DNA from: Nymphaea colorata
Taxonomy: Eukaryota; Streptophyta; Magnoliopsida; Nymphaeales; Nymphaeaceae
DNA: 64,000 nt
Reading direction: 5' to 3'
Assembly (NCBI RefSeq): GCF_008831285.2
Contig: NC_045148.1
Location: forward strand, 7,569,001 to 7,633,000
Made by a program: the position numbers and the translations under genes. The notes below the pieces were generated by a model. That model was not told where the DNA came from. It ran no database searches and saw only the letters and a list, made by a program, of their open reading frames with translations. The first letter of the stretch is position 1, and each line of letters starts with the position of its first letter. This document shows positions 49,120 to 61,109 of the stretch, one piece after another.

Positions 49120-49471
49120 TTTGGGTGAACAATCTCGAGCTCTAACTCGTTAAAGCTCGGCTCGTGTCGCCTCGTTCAATAATCGAGTTGAATTTGAGCT
49201 CAGCATGTAACTACCGAGCTCAAGCTCGAGTCTTAATCAAGTTGATACATTCAAACTAGTTTATGAGTTTGTCAAGCTTTAATCAAGTTGATATATACAA
49301 GCTAGTTTACAAGTTTGTCGAGCCTTAATGGAGTCGAGCTCGAGCTCAACACGTAACGATAAATATCAATTTTATTCAAACGAGTTTGTCGAGCCTTAAT
49401 CAAGTCGAACTCGAACTCAATACATAATTGCCGAGTCGAGCTTGAGGTTTCATTAGTCATGTTCACCTCTA
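49120..49471. repeat. TCGAGC-motif element with inverted ends
   Basis: Bounded by GGTGAACA and TGTTCACC (9 of 12 over the wider terminus) and filled with GAGCTCGAGCTC-type words and AAGTTGATA repeats. Related to 60684-61101. No target duplication is visible. Confidence 0.5.
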
Positions 49472-51830
49472 CAACTAGCTACACTATGTCTCTCCACGAA
49501 AAAACTTTCATTCATTTTTTTTTTCTCAAAATTGGCTCTCCCTTCACGGTGGGCTTAATTGAGCCTCATTACTTATGCTAATTTCATAAACATTTGTTAT
49601 TTAATGGATCATTTATTCTCTGTTTTATATACTGGTAGCGCTTGGCTAAGCGTCCGGACTTGACCTTTGGGTGCACCCCCGAGTTATGGCGTGTCCTTGT
49701 CCTATTTCTGCTTCCCTCCCGTATACAATCAAAGTTATCATAAAGATCTGACAGTTTTTAGTTGAAGCCTTGCTGGCTGCCTTTAACTCTCCGACCCACG
49801 GAATTGAGGAATTTGGAGTTCTTGGGAAGTCCACTATCCAAATCTGGTTTGGTTCCCAACGGCACTTTGGATCTCGTGGGTCCGACTCAATTAGTTACGT
49901 AGGTTTACCTACCTATCTTTCCCCGTCAACCAATACTTACAACACAAACTTCAAAAATATTAATTTTTAAACCTCAACTGTCCATGATAATAATACTTGG
50001 AATAAAACTCAAGCAATAATGAATGAAAGAGTTTGCAACTTTGAGACCTTTCACATTTCTTCTCACCAACTTTACTTTAGTGGTTCTAACTTTCAAGTAT
50101 AGATACATATGTATCTATTTACATAAGTACTGTGTGATTTGCATGGGCAGTACCTCCTTAAATCTTGCATTGTGATTAGGTTGAACTTAGGTTCAGCCGT
50201 ATTTGATGACCACACCAGACCTGAGTCAGTACCTTGCAATTACTCATTCTCCTAAGCAAGAGATTGGTTAGTGCTCCTGCCAAAATTTTCTAACTCGGCC
50301 ACTAACCTCGATTTATAAACAACGACAACTAGCGGCAGAGCTAGGAATTTCTGTTTGTTTAGGCGGTAGTAATATTTTAACTCTTATCTTTTGAAGAGGA
50401 AACAATATCAAAATAACTAAGATCTGAAATCCGAAGAGGACGTCGACATCAAGCTCTTAATCAGGGTCAGAGGACTCAAAGATCTGATCCAATTAATTAA
50501 GACTGGACAATACCCACACATTTTAGACCCGATCCGTTTTAGACAAGCACGTGGGACCGTGGGAAGCCTTCCATGTGATGCACAAACCTACAAACTTGTA
50601 CAACTGATAGTATATAAATATATATATATATATATATAGTGATGAAGGACCCGATGCCGGTGGGGCCCATCAGGTTGTTTCGTTGTCCATTGGGGCCCAC
50701 GGGACCAATCTGGTACCAGAGATCCGTTTTCCCATCGAAAATTCTAAAAGCCCTGCAATTCGCTTTTAGGAATTTGCTTCCTCTTGATGAGGAATTCCTT
50801 TTCTTAGCCTTGGCAAACGCTTCTTTTAGCCCACTTGGAATTTCAAGGGTCATGCCTTTGTTTCCTTCGTGAAGAAGGAAAACAACTTCCCTGTTTTGGT
50901 GACTGAGGGTTTAGTTGGAAGGTGGGAATGAGAAAGTAAGTCCCACTAAGTTAGAAGGGACCCATTTTCCATGGGGTGGGTCTCTCTGGCTTTTTGTCAC
51001 CTTGTTAGGTGAGAAAAGAGAGAGTGATAAATGAGGGGAAAAGTAGAATCAACTGACCACAAAAAGGAAATGTGGGTCTCACATCTTTCAGTTATGGGTG
51101 TTTGTTTCGCATCAGGCATTAAAGCAGTTTTGGACCTTGAGGGGCACGGGAAGTGGGGTCGGCACCTGATGTTTGTTGTGTCGTAATTGTAGGACTTCGT
51201 TTTCCTATGACTTTGGGAATGTTTGTTGCGTCTTAATTGTAAGAAAATGTTGGACTTCATTTCCCATGACATTGTCCTATGACTTTGGGAATGTTTGTTG
51301 TGTCTTAATTGAGAGAAAATGTTGGACTTCATTTCCCAAGATATTTTCCTATGACTTCGGGAAAATAATTGACAAAGTGAATAAATTTGGAACACGTAAA
51401 GAGTTGTCCACTCACAATTCTCTTGCTTCATATCCACCTTCCTTTGTTTTCTCTCCATGCCAATGCTATTAGAATCGGCCAGAGACGACAACGCTTCAAA
51501 ATACTTTTCTATTTTACAAATGAAGGTGCATAATTACCAATTTTGTAAGAAGCTCCGATATTTATGATCACAGTCACGATCAACGGGAAGGAGTTTGGAT
51601 AATGTTGATGATGACAATCAAAGACATGTCTAACAAATTAAACACCTACAGTAAAGACAAGGACGTCTGTCCCCCGTTTGAAGATAAATTTGAAATTTTC
51701 AAATCCATCCAGCATTCAACAAAAAGTTATTATAAAAATATGACAAGATTCTGAATCTGAGCGTCCAAATATGTTAACCAACCAAAACGACCTCTCATTT
51801 AATGTGATTTTACATTTGACCAACTTGTTT

Positions 51831-51918
51831 ATATATATATATATATATATACGTCCAAATATGTTAACCAACCAAAATGACATGTCATTTAATTGATTTT
51901 ACATTTGACCAACTTGTT

Positions 51919-51951
<33 letters not shown>

Positions 51952-52059
51952 TATGTTACACAATAACTAATACTGATGTTTATGTGTTGTGATGCTTGTT
52001 GAATGATTTTTAAATATTTAATCATCCCATAACGTCCAATATTGTTGGGTTACTCAATG

Positions 52060-52095
<36 letters not shown>
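51831..52095. repeat. three (TA)n arrays within local duplications
   Basis: (TA)n at about 51831-51852, 51919-51948 and 52063-52095. The first two each follow a near-identical 75-base unit (ACGTCCAAATATGTTAACCA ... ACCAACTTGTTT), so a unit plus its microsatellite was duplicated in tandem. Confidence 0.85.
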
Positions 52096-52099
<4 letters not shown>

Positions 52100-52825
52100 A
52101 AAATTGAAGTGAGACGAGGGTCCAAGCAGGCCCTATCTTGGTTCCGCTTGTGTCTACGTGGACACTCTCGGCAGCTATATGTTCAAACGGTGACATATTT
52201 TCTTAGACATATTTTGGTTACTAAAACTTTTTTCACCTCTCACTTTTTACTTTTGTTGGCCAATCTCCTTTTTTATGAGCACACGATCCCTTTGGTCATT
52301 TCCGAATTCTCTTTCTTAGAAGGTTTCTTGATTTTCCGTAGTTAAATTTCTTCTCAACCGTACATGTGGGAAAGGCATTCCAACAAACAGGGTTGGGAAA
52401 AAAAAATTATTCACGGGCACGGAAAGAGGGCTGCCGGGCCCGCCCCCTTTTTAATAGTGTTCGAATGGCAAAATCTCGGCGACATCCTCCGGTGTTCCAA
52501 GAATTTACGAAATAGCCACTCCGTTCAGGGTCCTGTATTTCCACCCCTCGGACAGGCAAAAATAACGAAGCCGCCACTCAGGGACGGGCCGCCTTCCTCC
52601 GCCCCCCACGCCGTGGCGCTACCGGTGTCGTGACGTGAACGAAGAGACTTCACGTCATAGGCTTTGGGAGGAGAGTCGGCACTTAAAACATTTTCTAAAA
52701 ACTAGGGGCAGTTTGATAGTTATTGAAATTGATATTGTTGAGAAATGGTACAAAATTAAACTGAAAAAACAGCAAATTTAAGAGAATTTCTGAGTTCCGA
52801 AATTTTACGCTCCACCTTGGAGTAG

Positions 52826-52831
52826 TATAAG
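52826..52831 (+). promoter_or_regulatory. TATA-like box of the SRF gene
   Basis: TATAAG in the context AGTATAAGAGG, followed 50-80 bases on by a CT-rich leader (52882-52908, CTCTCT repeats) typical of a plant 5' UTR. Transcription would start near 52855. The ATG at 53690 is separated by a probable 5'-UTR intron ending at TTGCAG (53656). Not verified by transcript evidence. Confidence 0.35.
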
Positions 52832-53689
52832 AGGCAGCTCTCTGTGGTGGATTCCGTTCTTACTAGGAATCGAGGAAAAGCTAGCTCTCTCTCTTTCTCT
52901 CTCTCTGTTAGCGCTCTGTGAAGAGGAAGACGGAAACACCACGATCTTGTTATTGTTCTTCTTCTTCTTTATAAAAGAGGTTAGAGTTAGGGGCCTGTGT
53001 TCTTCCATGTGTTGTTCTTTTTCTTTTTTATTTGCTTTGGTTTTCGTGCTTCTTGCTCTTTCCTTCCCTGCGAAGGAACTGTACTGGTTTTCATGAGAAT
53101 CTTGTTCGGTTACGACGGGAACTGCGGGTGCAGGGTGAATTTTCTTGCGTCATAGCTCAATGCCGGTCTGGCGATGGAGTTCGGAGTCGAGATCTTTGGT
53201 TTCGGGTTTGGGTTGTTTCTATGAGAGGCTTTGAGGGAGGAGGAGCGTTTTATCTAGGGTCGGATGAAGGGATATTCTTGTCTTGCTTTGGTTTTTCGTT
53301 CTCTTTGGCTTTTGGTTCGAGCTCGTGAAGGCGGAGGTTGTTCTGTTCGGTAATTCTTTGGTGAAAGTGGCTTTCCTCGTCTTGATGTGTATCTTGAGAC
53401 TTCGGTTTTGGTGTACGGGCGATACTTAATCGAAAGAGATGTTCACCTGAGCGGTTCTTGAGTTTCGGTCCTTAGCGTGCATTTTGTTTTGTGATTTTGT
53501 CTTTGTCTTGCTCAAATAGTTGCGTTTGTGGTCAAAGTTTTGGTCCAGTAGCTTGTTGTCAGCTTGTGACGGATTTGTCACTCTTCTGAATGTTGGTTTG
53601 GCGTGAGAATGTCGATTAATCTCTTGTTCGCTATCTATATTCGTTTTTGGTTGCAGGAATCTTTGCAAACTTACGAGTTTGATGTGAGA

Positions 53690-56600
53690 ATGGTTCGTTG
53701 GCGGGCGGATAATGCTTACTTGAGAGTGTTTCGGCCGATATTTACCTTTTTGGTGCTTTCTTTGTCGCTACCAATTACAAACGGCGTAACCAATTCTCAA
53801 GACGGTAAGATTAACAGTTTTTAGCCGTTAGGTTTATCGGTATTTGATAAAGACCATGTGAAATGTGAGCCTACAAATCATGCTCAACGTTCATTTTCAA
53901 TTTGTCAAGATAGTGTTTTGCTGCGAGCGCTTCTAAGAATCTTTATCAATTTATGTAATCGCTTACGTTGTTTTGATGTTTCTGATACTCAGTCTATGCC
54001 ATCAATAGTCTCTATGCGGCGATGGGCTCACCTGCAATCCCTGGATGGGTTGCTTCTGGTGGAGATCCTTGTGGTGAGGGGTGGCAGGGCGTGCAATGTG
54101 CTGGTCCCAACATGACAGCAATGTATGATGTGCTTGGACTTTTTTGATGATTTTACGGAGTACAACCGTTTGCTGGTTTTAAACAGAATCCATATTTGCT
54201 TACATCTTGAATGTTTAAATTTGATAGAATTCTTAATGCTGCGAATTTGGGTGGGCAGCTCGGTGATGCATTAGGGAATTTTACAACTTTAATAACAATG
54301 TAAGCACTCTTGCCAATTCTAAGTTTTATCTTCCTGTTGCTAAGTTTGTTGTTCTGTGATTATTCAACAATTTTTTTAAAGCTTCATCAGCCATGGAGGC
54401 ATTTTTGAATTTGCCCCTTACATTCTCCCTGTGGAGAAACTGGCCTGATGATTTGGTACCGAGTTGTGTTGTATTGGTGAACTAGGGAAGTTGTTTTTTC
54501 TGTTTTAATTTCTGATGGTTGTAACGATGACATGGCATGTGAAGCAGGGACCTGAGCAACAATCACATCGGAGGGATCATCCCAGAGAATCTGCCTCCTC
54601 ATTTGCAGCGCCTGTATGTGCTGGTGACTCTGAAATCTTCCTGAAGTTTGCGTTCAAACTCTATGAGCTTTTGTTAAGGTTGCATGGCTTTGCTTGTCTA
54701 ACGTTGAGCTTTTCTATTATTGCAGCTTTCTTTCTGCAAATCAGTTTATTGGAAGCATTCCTGGTGGTATAGGAGAGCTTAGTCTTCTGACAGACATGTA
54801 TGTGCAGATTTCATTTAGTTATCAACTAATAATAAGGCCTATCTTTCAATTTCAATATGTATAGTTGAAATTGTTTGTTGCTTTCTTATTAAGGTCACTC
54901 AACAACAATCTCCTAACGGGGCCGATATCTGATGTCTTTCAGACCCTTGTTGGTCTGATAAACTTGTAAGTTAATTTCAGCTTCCCACATCAAAATGTGT
55001 ACTTGCACACATGCAGGGATGCACGTACCTATACATGCATCTTTTTTCATATTTTTGATAACAAATGCTAGACCATTCAAGCGTAGGAAATTTGTAAATT
55101 TGATCCATCTTCCTGACTCAAACATGCATTTGCACGATCTGCAGGTATGTTTATGTGCATATGTGCATGCATCTACTGTAGTTCTTGCATTTTCAATCCT
55201 AGGCCATCCAGTGTGGTCCTGCTTCATATCCTGTTGAGGGCCATCAAAGTCGAAAATGATTCCATTTGTCTTACTATTGTGTTCATGATAAAATCTGGCC
55301 TGCTTTTCTTATCACTTGCGCTCACATGTGCATATCGATGTGCCACCTTGGTTAGACTTTCTTTCTTTTGTGTAGGGATCTATCGTCCAATAATTTGAGT
55401 GGTCAGCTACCAGCTTCATTTGGAAATTTGTCAGCTTTGACTACATTGTAAGGATATTTTAGTAATTTGAATGAACTGTATTATCTAGTTGGCAGCTTAT
55501 TCACTGCATAAACTACTTGTCTTGCAGGCACTTGCAAAATAATCAGTTGACTGGAACACTTAATGTCTTAGAAGATCTAAAACTGCAAGACTTGTATGTT
55601 CCTTTTTATCTCAACCTTAACTTCTTGAATAACTGTTTTTGTTTTTGCCATTACTGATTTCAAAGTACTTCTGTTAGCACAGGAACATAGAGAACAATCT
55701 ATTTTCTGGTCCTGTGCCCCCACAGATGCTGACCAACATCCCAAATTTCAGGTTATCTGCTTATTCCTTGATCTGTTCAGTATGCTCAAAGCCTTTACTT
55801 CCTTTTCTCCAATTGGTGGAGAAGGTCTAGTTACCAAGTAATTTTTCTTACCTGTTAATGTCTTTGTGCAGAAAGGATGGAAACCCATTCAATGTGACCC
55901 CTGTGGCGTCACCACCTGGTTCACTACCATCTCAACCACCACCATCTCAAGTTAGTCCAGGGTTGCCTGAAGGGCAATTGAAAAATGCATCAGCAACTGT
56001 TAACCCGAACAAATCTAGTTCCAGAGGGTTTTTCACCACTCCTAGGATTATTGGCCTAGTTGTTGCTCTATTTATGGCCATCGGCATAGTAATCTTGATT
56101 ATTTTTATGTGTACATCTTGGTCAAGAGGCAGACACACAGCAGCAAATAGAGTTGAAAGAAATGAAATGGTTGCTTATGGTGAATCTGAAAAGAATCATC
56201 AGAAAAATGAAAATTTGATGCAACCAAGCAGTGATGTTGTGAAAGGTAATCATTAATTCCTAACATGCTTGCTTTTGTGGTTCATGAAATCCTGCTTCCC
56301 TTTTAACCTGTTTTTTTGGTGTACTGGACCATCAGGAGTGATTTTGATTTACTTCACATGTATTATCTATACAGTTTCAAATCAAGCTGTTGAAACAAGA
56401 ACAATGAACCACAAAATTAATATGGCTGGAATAGATGGAAACTTGGCACCTCCTACTGCTCATGTTACATCTCATGATAATGAAGCAGTACTACTTGCAG
56501 TGGTTCCTGAATCAGAAAAACAAAATCATCTTGCCCCTGTTATTCCTCCCACCACTAATGTTGGCTCCCAACAGTTGAGCAAGTCAAAACCCAGGAAACC

Positions 56601-58089
56601 ACTTTGTCCAGTCTCAGATGTGGTATCTTACACGATTTCTGATCTTCAACAATTCACAAACAGTTTTGGGCAGGATAATTTTATTGGTGAAGGATCTTTG
56701 GGAAGTGTTTATTTGGCAGAGCTCCCTGATGGAAAGGTATGGAATATGGATCATTTATCTTTTGCATGTCTTTCCTCGTTGTGTCCTTTTCCCAATTAAT
56801 AAGTTTGCAATGACTTTTGGTTTGTACATGGATGTCGGATGTTTCTTTGCATTCATATGAAGATCCTTAAGTTCCATGGTTATACTATATCAAACTCATA
56901 AGTATACATGTAGCATGTTAATCCTTGTATTTTTACTTTTCCTAGAGTTACTTTTGTGATCACCACTCAAGTTAGATATCTCAGTAGGACCATTATGCAG
57001 TTACTGACTGTTTGCATTCACTTAGTAAGAGTAACCAATAAGCCAAAACAAATGCAGTATCCTCTGGCATAAATAAACTTAGGTGCAAGCGCACTTGATT
57101 GCTTTATACATGAAGTGCTGAAGACTCTCTGAATTCTGATTCTTCAATGGGTCTTCTAATGTGAAAGATTTTTTTTTTATGATCTCGATGCGATAAATTT
57201 TCATTGGAGGAAGATGCACAAAGTATGGTTCAAGCATCTGGATATGCCAATGGATCAATGAGTATGTGCTAAAGTTCAATGGGCTGCTTTCATCCTTAGA
57301 GTTGCTCATGGATTTTTACCTTGATGGCTTTTATTGTCTCAAAAGTAGTTTACTACTTTATTTAAACTTCAAACCGATCATTCATGTGACATTAGATAAT
57401 GTACTTGTTAATTTTTGTCGATATCACAGAAGCACTAAAAGTTTCACCTCTCATATAAGAAAATCATCTCACCCCAGTTCCACTTGAAAGATTTATGAGA
57501 AGTTTCCTTTTCCAAGCCTTTGAACAATGACCCATATGGAGATTTTTCTTTTTGTTTTTGTTAGCAGTTGGTGTTAATGTTGATTATGCCCGATCTTTTG
57601 TGATAAAAATGCAGCTTATATAAGAGTTGGGATTGCTTAAGCTTGCTCTTCCCAGACTTTTCTTGCATCAGTTATCATTTTGTATTGCTATCTGCATGTT
57701 TGGTAACTAAACATCCGTAGACTAGATCTTGCTTTCTCCCTGCCTCTCTCTTGTTTGCACATTTCTTTTTTTTTTTGCTTTCACTAAATCGTAGATTTCC
57801 TGTAGATGTTAGCTGTTAAGAAGTTGGACACCGTGAATCCCTCCTTGCATACAAAGGAAGCATTTCTAAAGCTGGTTTCAAGCATCTCTAAATTGCATCA
57901 TGAAAATATCACAAAGCTCATTGGATACTCTGCTGAGCATGACCAACGAATTCTAATTTACGAATATTGTGGCAATGGAACCCTACATGATGCCTTACAT
58001 TCAACAGACAGGGACAATAAAGTACTGTCCTGGAAATCTCGTGTAAAGCTGGCTCGAGGTGCCGCACAAGCTCTAGAGTAAGGAAGAAA

Positions 58090-58121
<32 letters not shown>

Positions 58122-58610
58122 TTTACTTTCAGATATAGATTTGATGTTTTGCCAAATGTGCCTCTGAATTTAAACTGCCATGCTTGTGATGAAGGTACCT
58201 TCATGAAGTTTGCCAACCACCAGTCGTGCATCGCAATTTCAAATCTAGTAATATTCTTCTTGACGATGAGTTTTCTGCAAAACTTTCAGACTGTGGGTTG
58301 GGTTCGCTATATTCTTCTTCTTGTGCTAGCCAGGTAACAAAGGTCATTGTTATGTGATGCATGTGATGAAGTTTTTCACTAGTAGGCCTAATGTTCTTCA
58401 TGGTTACAGGTTTCAGCACATGTGGTAGGATCTTTTAGTTATGGAGCACCAGAGTACACCATGTCTGGGATCTATAACATTCATAGTGATGTTTACAGTT
58501 TTGGGGTGGTCATGTTGGAACTCCTTACTGGTCGAAAGCCCTTGGACAGGTTAGTGGTAGTGTCACCATCATAGTTGATATTGGCAAAACTTGATACATC
58601 TGTCTCTGCA

Positions 58611-58644
<34 letters not shown>

Positions 58645-59559
58645 AGTGATTGACACTGTTTTCCAATGCCAATTAACTATTGAAATTGATCATTTTCACT
58701 GAGTTTAGCTTTGTTTCATGATAACTAGGACACGTCCTCGAGCTGAGCACTCTCTTGTAAGGTGGGCAACTCCTCAGCTTCATGACATTGATGCACTATC
58801 AAGAATGGTTGACCCTGCTCTGGAAGGAGCATACTCAGTCAAGTCACTATCACGGTTTGCAGACATTATCTCATTATGTCTTCAGGCAAGCACCGGTTTC
58901 TGGAACTAACTATCTCCGGTTATTTTTTTTTTTCTTTCTTTCTTTGTTGATTTTCTGGTTAGGCATTTGTACTAGAGTACGAATGTTGAAATTTATTAAT
59001 CAGACCATATGCGGTTCAAAGTGACTTCAGACTTTGATGGGCCTCTACTTTCTTATAGTTTAGGCAATATGCACAAAATGACCTTTTCCTTCAGAAGGCA
59101 ATTTTCCATGTGTTTCTGGCATTTCAATGACTCAATTGGATGTCGGAAATGACCATGAAATGGTGCAATATTCTGTAAGAGTAGGGACATGAAGAATATT
59201 TTTCAGTAAAGATCCTCTCAGCAGTGAAAGAAAGCGGAGGAAAGTCAATTATCATTCCTTTCAAAAGCAGCAAATGCCACTTTTTCCATCATTTAAGATC
59301 TCACTGGCTTTCCTGCCCCTACTTTTTATGTTCGTCTATGAGAATTCATATTATGAATATTAACTTTTATGAATGGATTTACAAGATATTTCTCTTACTA
59401 GGCCAAGAAGGGTTTCTTTATTCAACCAGAATAAGCATTGGGTGTTTTTTAGGTTCAGGTGTTACCAGTTCTGATCTTGATATAATTCTGATTTTGCAGC
59501 CAGAGCCAGAGTTCAGGCCACCGATGTCCGAGATCGTTCAGTCACTTTTACACGCATGA
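53690..59559 (+). CDS. SRF: STRUBBELIG-receptor-family LRR receptor kinase, 16 coding exons, 745 aa
   Basis: Exons: 53690-53804, 53993-54122, 54228-54299, 54548-54613, 54726-54797, 54894-54965, 55376-55447, 55528-55593, 55683-55751, 55872-56245, 56375-56736, 57806-58077, 58195-58333, 58410-58549, 58729-58885, 59500-59559; 2238 nt, all phases agree. Domains: signal peptide (1-32), SUB domain with [13 protein letters not shown], six to seven LRRs (about 82-245) on 66-72-nt exons, a Pro/Ser-rich stretch (255-280), a membrane helix (304-324) and a kinase domain (about 465-745). The P-loop GEGSLGSV (474) and Lys495 are present, but the HRD motif reads HRN (593-595) and DFG reads DCG (613-615), so activity is doubtful; this is normal for STRUBBELIG relatives, which are known to act as atypical kinases in tissue morphogenesis and cell-wall signalling. 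I cannot assign a specific SRF number. The final intron seems to be GC-AG. Confidence 0.95.
58082..58121. repeat. (CT)n run inside SRF intron 12
   Basis: CT-rich microsatellite in the 117-base intron, just after its donor; it may serve as the pyrimidine tract. Confidence 0.8.
58616..58643. repeat. (TG)n microsatellite in SRF intron 14
   Basis: About 13 TG units in the intron between 58550 and 58728. Confidence 0.9.
58886..59499 (+). other. GC-AG intron 15 of the SRF gene
   Basis: The donor reads CAG|GCAAGC and the acceptor TTTTGCAG|CC. Reading through the donor gives a frame that stops eight codons later (QASTGFWN then stop). Splicing restores the kinase C-terminus ([19 protein letters not shown]), with conserved Pro, Glu, Arg and Met positions. 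No GT that keeps the frame lies near. AG|GCAAG is the usual strong context of plant GC donors. Confidence 0.75.
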
Positions 59560-59699
59560 CACAGACGGAGCCTTCTCCAAAGTGATGCCTCTGAAACTGT
59601 TCCTGATTCAAGGTCCAGGCTAGATGTAAATGAAACTTCAGTATCTGTTGCTGTCTAAATTACTCCAGACGTCACTGAACAGCTGACATGCTCATTTCG

Positions 59700-60430
59700 T
59701 GCATCACTCTCTTTCTGTCACCTATGCACCATCAATTGTACAGCCTCATTCATCCGCCAATGTAGGGGCGATTTGTGCCTATTTTTTGAGCTGATTGATG
59801 TCATAATCCAGAATTTGATAATTATTGTTGTAATTTTTTCGGTAGTGGCTTTGTATATGGGCTATTGATGAATGGTTTTCCTAGTTAATTTTCAGGTGGC
59901 TTGTTTTGATCAAATCTCCTTTCTTTTTTGTTTCCTAATAGGTAAGCTGGGGGTTATCAGATACCCACCAGTTTATCTATTTTTGCGAAAGGCACAAAGA
60001 TATCTGCATGGCCTCCAATGAGATTGTGATTCTGTTCCTCGATTTTCTATGGTTGCAGTGTGAACAAGTGTAATGGCTATGGATATTTTCTTATTTTACG
60101 AACCAACTTTACGGTCACCCTGCTACAGCACGCGTAAAAATCTTCATGGGTTGATTCATGATGCCGTTTGCCCCTTAAGCTATGTTGCTCCTAAATGGCT
60201 GCTGCACCGTGTTGATGCTGGGTCCTTGTGCTTTCTCAAGACATTTAACTAAATTAGCTTCGACACAAAGTGTTATACGTAAATATAAATAAATAAGGCT
60301 GTTAAACCGTTGAATAGCCATATAACTAATATTATTTACACAGATAAATCTTTGTGGCGCTTGAGGTTTTGTTTTTTGTTTTTTTTAAGTTGTTGCATGT
60401 GCACTAACAACGTAACTTTTTCAAGTTTCT
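59700..60430. other. 3' flank of the SRF gene
   Basis: T-rich sequence, probably the 3' UTR for a few hundred bases after the stop. No further gene is seen. Confidence 0.4.
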
Positions 60431-60435
60431 CCAGC

Positions 60436-60557
60436 TCGAGGGTTTCTTTATGTGATCACCGTCCATCGCAGAGAAACCCTCGCATGCTGAGGGTTTCTCT
60501 TTCTTTATTTGACACAACCCTCGGCATGGCCGAGGGTTTAGAGAAACCCTCAGCATG
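60436..60557. repeat. cluster of GAGGGTTTCT hairpins
   Basis: The word GAGGGTTTCT or its complement AGAAACCCTC occurs about five times in alternating orientation. 60470-60500 has perfect 12-base arms (AGAGAAACCCTC / GAGGGTTTCTCT) around a 7-base loop. 60516-60538 has perfect 10-base arms (AACCCTCGGC / GCCGAGGGTT) around ATG. A further GAGAAACCCTCAGCATG follows. No coding role. Confidence 0.8.
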
Positions 60558-60683
60558 TCGCTTCTGATAATAAGGAAAGGAGCTGGTCTTTCTCGATCCC
60601 TCTTGCTCTCCCTAAGCCAGACTCTGTATTTCTTTATAAAACAAGTGAGCAAGTGGGATTCCCTGACTGAGTCAAGGCAACGG

Positions 60684-61101
60684 TAGGGCTGTTCAACCAG
60701 TTGAGCTGACTCGAACTCGACTCGTTTATTAAACGAGTCAAGTTTGAGTTAAGAAATGAACTCGACAGCCTCAACTAATCAAGCTCGAGTTAAGTGGGTT
60801 CGGCTCGGTTAAGCTTGAGAAAAAAAAAATAAATATATCTCATAAAATTATAAAAAAAAAGTATTGGTATGTGGTCAAATTTATATGCTGCCTCTTGCTT
60901 TAAAAAAATAAAATTTTAGTGAAATGATTGGCTCTACTCAAGCCAATCTTTGGATTCTCGAGCCGAGTTCGAGTTTTAAGAACTCGAGTCAAGCTTAAGC
61001 TAATGAAATCGAACTCGACTTGAGCTCGAACCGATTTCAAGTTTCTTTCAAGACACTCCAGCTGATTTTGAGCTGGCTCAACTTGCCCATGAACAGCCCT
61101 A
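60684..61101. mobile_element. hAT-like MITE with TCGAGC-motif interior, 418 bp
   Basis: Begins TAGGGCTGTTCA and ends TGAACAGCCCTA, a perfect 12-bp inverted pair. Flanks are GGCAACGG and GGCGAGGG (6 of 8). Subterminal regions are ACTCGA/GAGCTCGA/AAGCTTGAG words on both strands; the centre is AT-rich. It is the best-delimited member of the family also seen at 16427 and 49120. Confidence 0.65.
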
Positions 61102-61109
61102 GGCGAGGG

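Larger units (their letters stand above)
44390..52803. repeat. segmental duplication, copy B (adjoins the SRF gene)
   Basis: Collinear with 30880-38600; anchors are listed there. It contains private insertions: the SINE near 45187, a TCGGAT element at 46620, a CAGGGG hAT fragment at 48052, a TCGAGC element at 49120 and (TA)n arrays near 51.8-52.1 kb. Its right end continues directly into the TATA-like box and leader of the SRF receptor kinase, so this block includes the SRF upstream region. Confidence 0.75.

Noticed and set aside
60436-60557. CRISPR-like or bacterial-type repeat array
   Set aside because: The repeats alternate in orientation with irregular spacing, and the window is clearly a plant nuclear genome.
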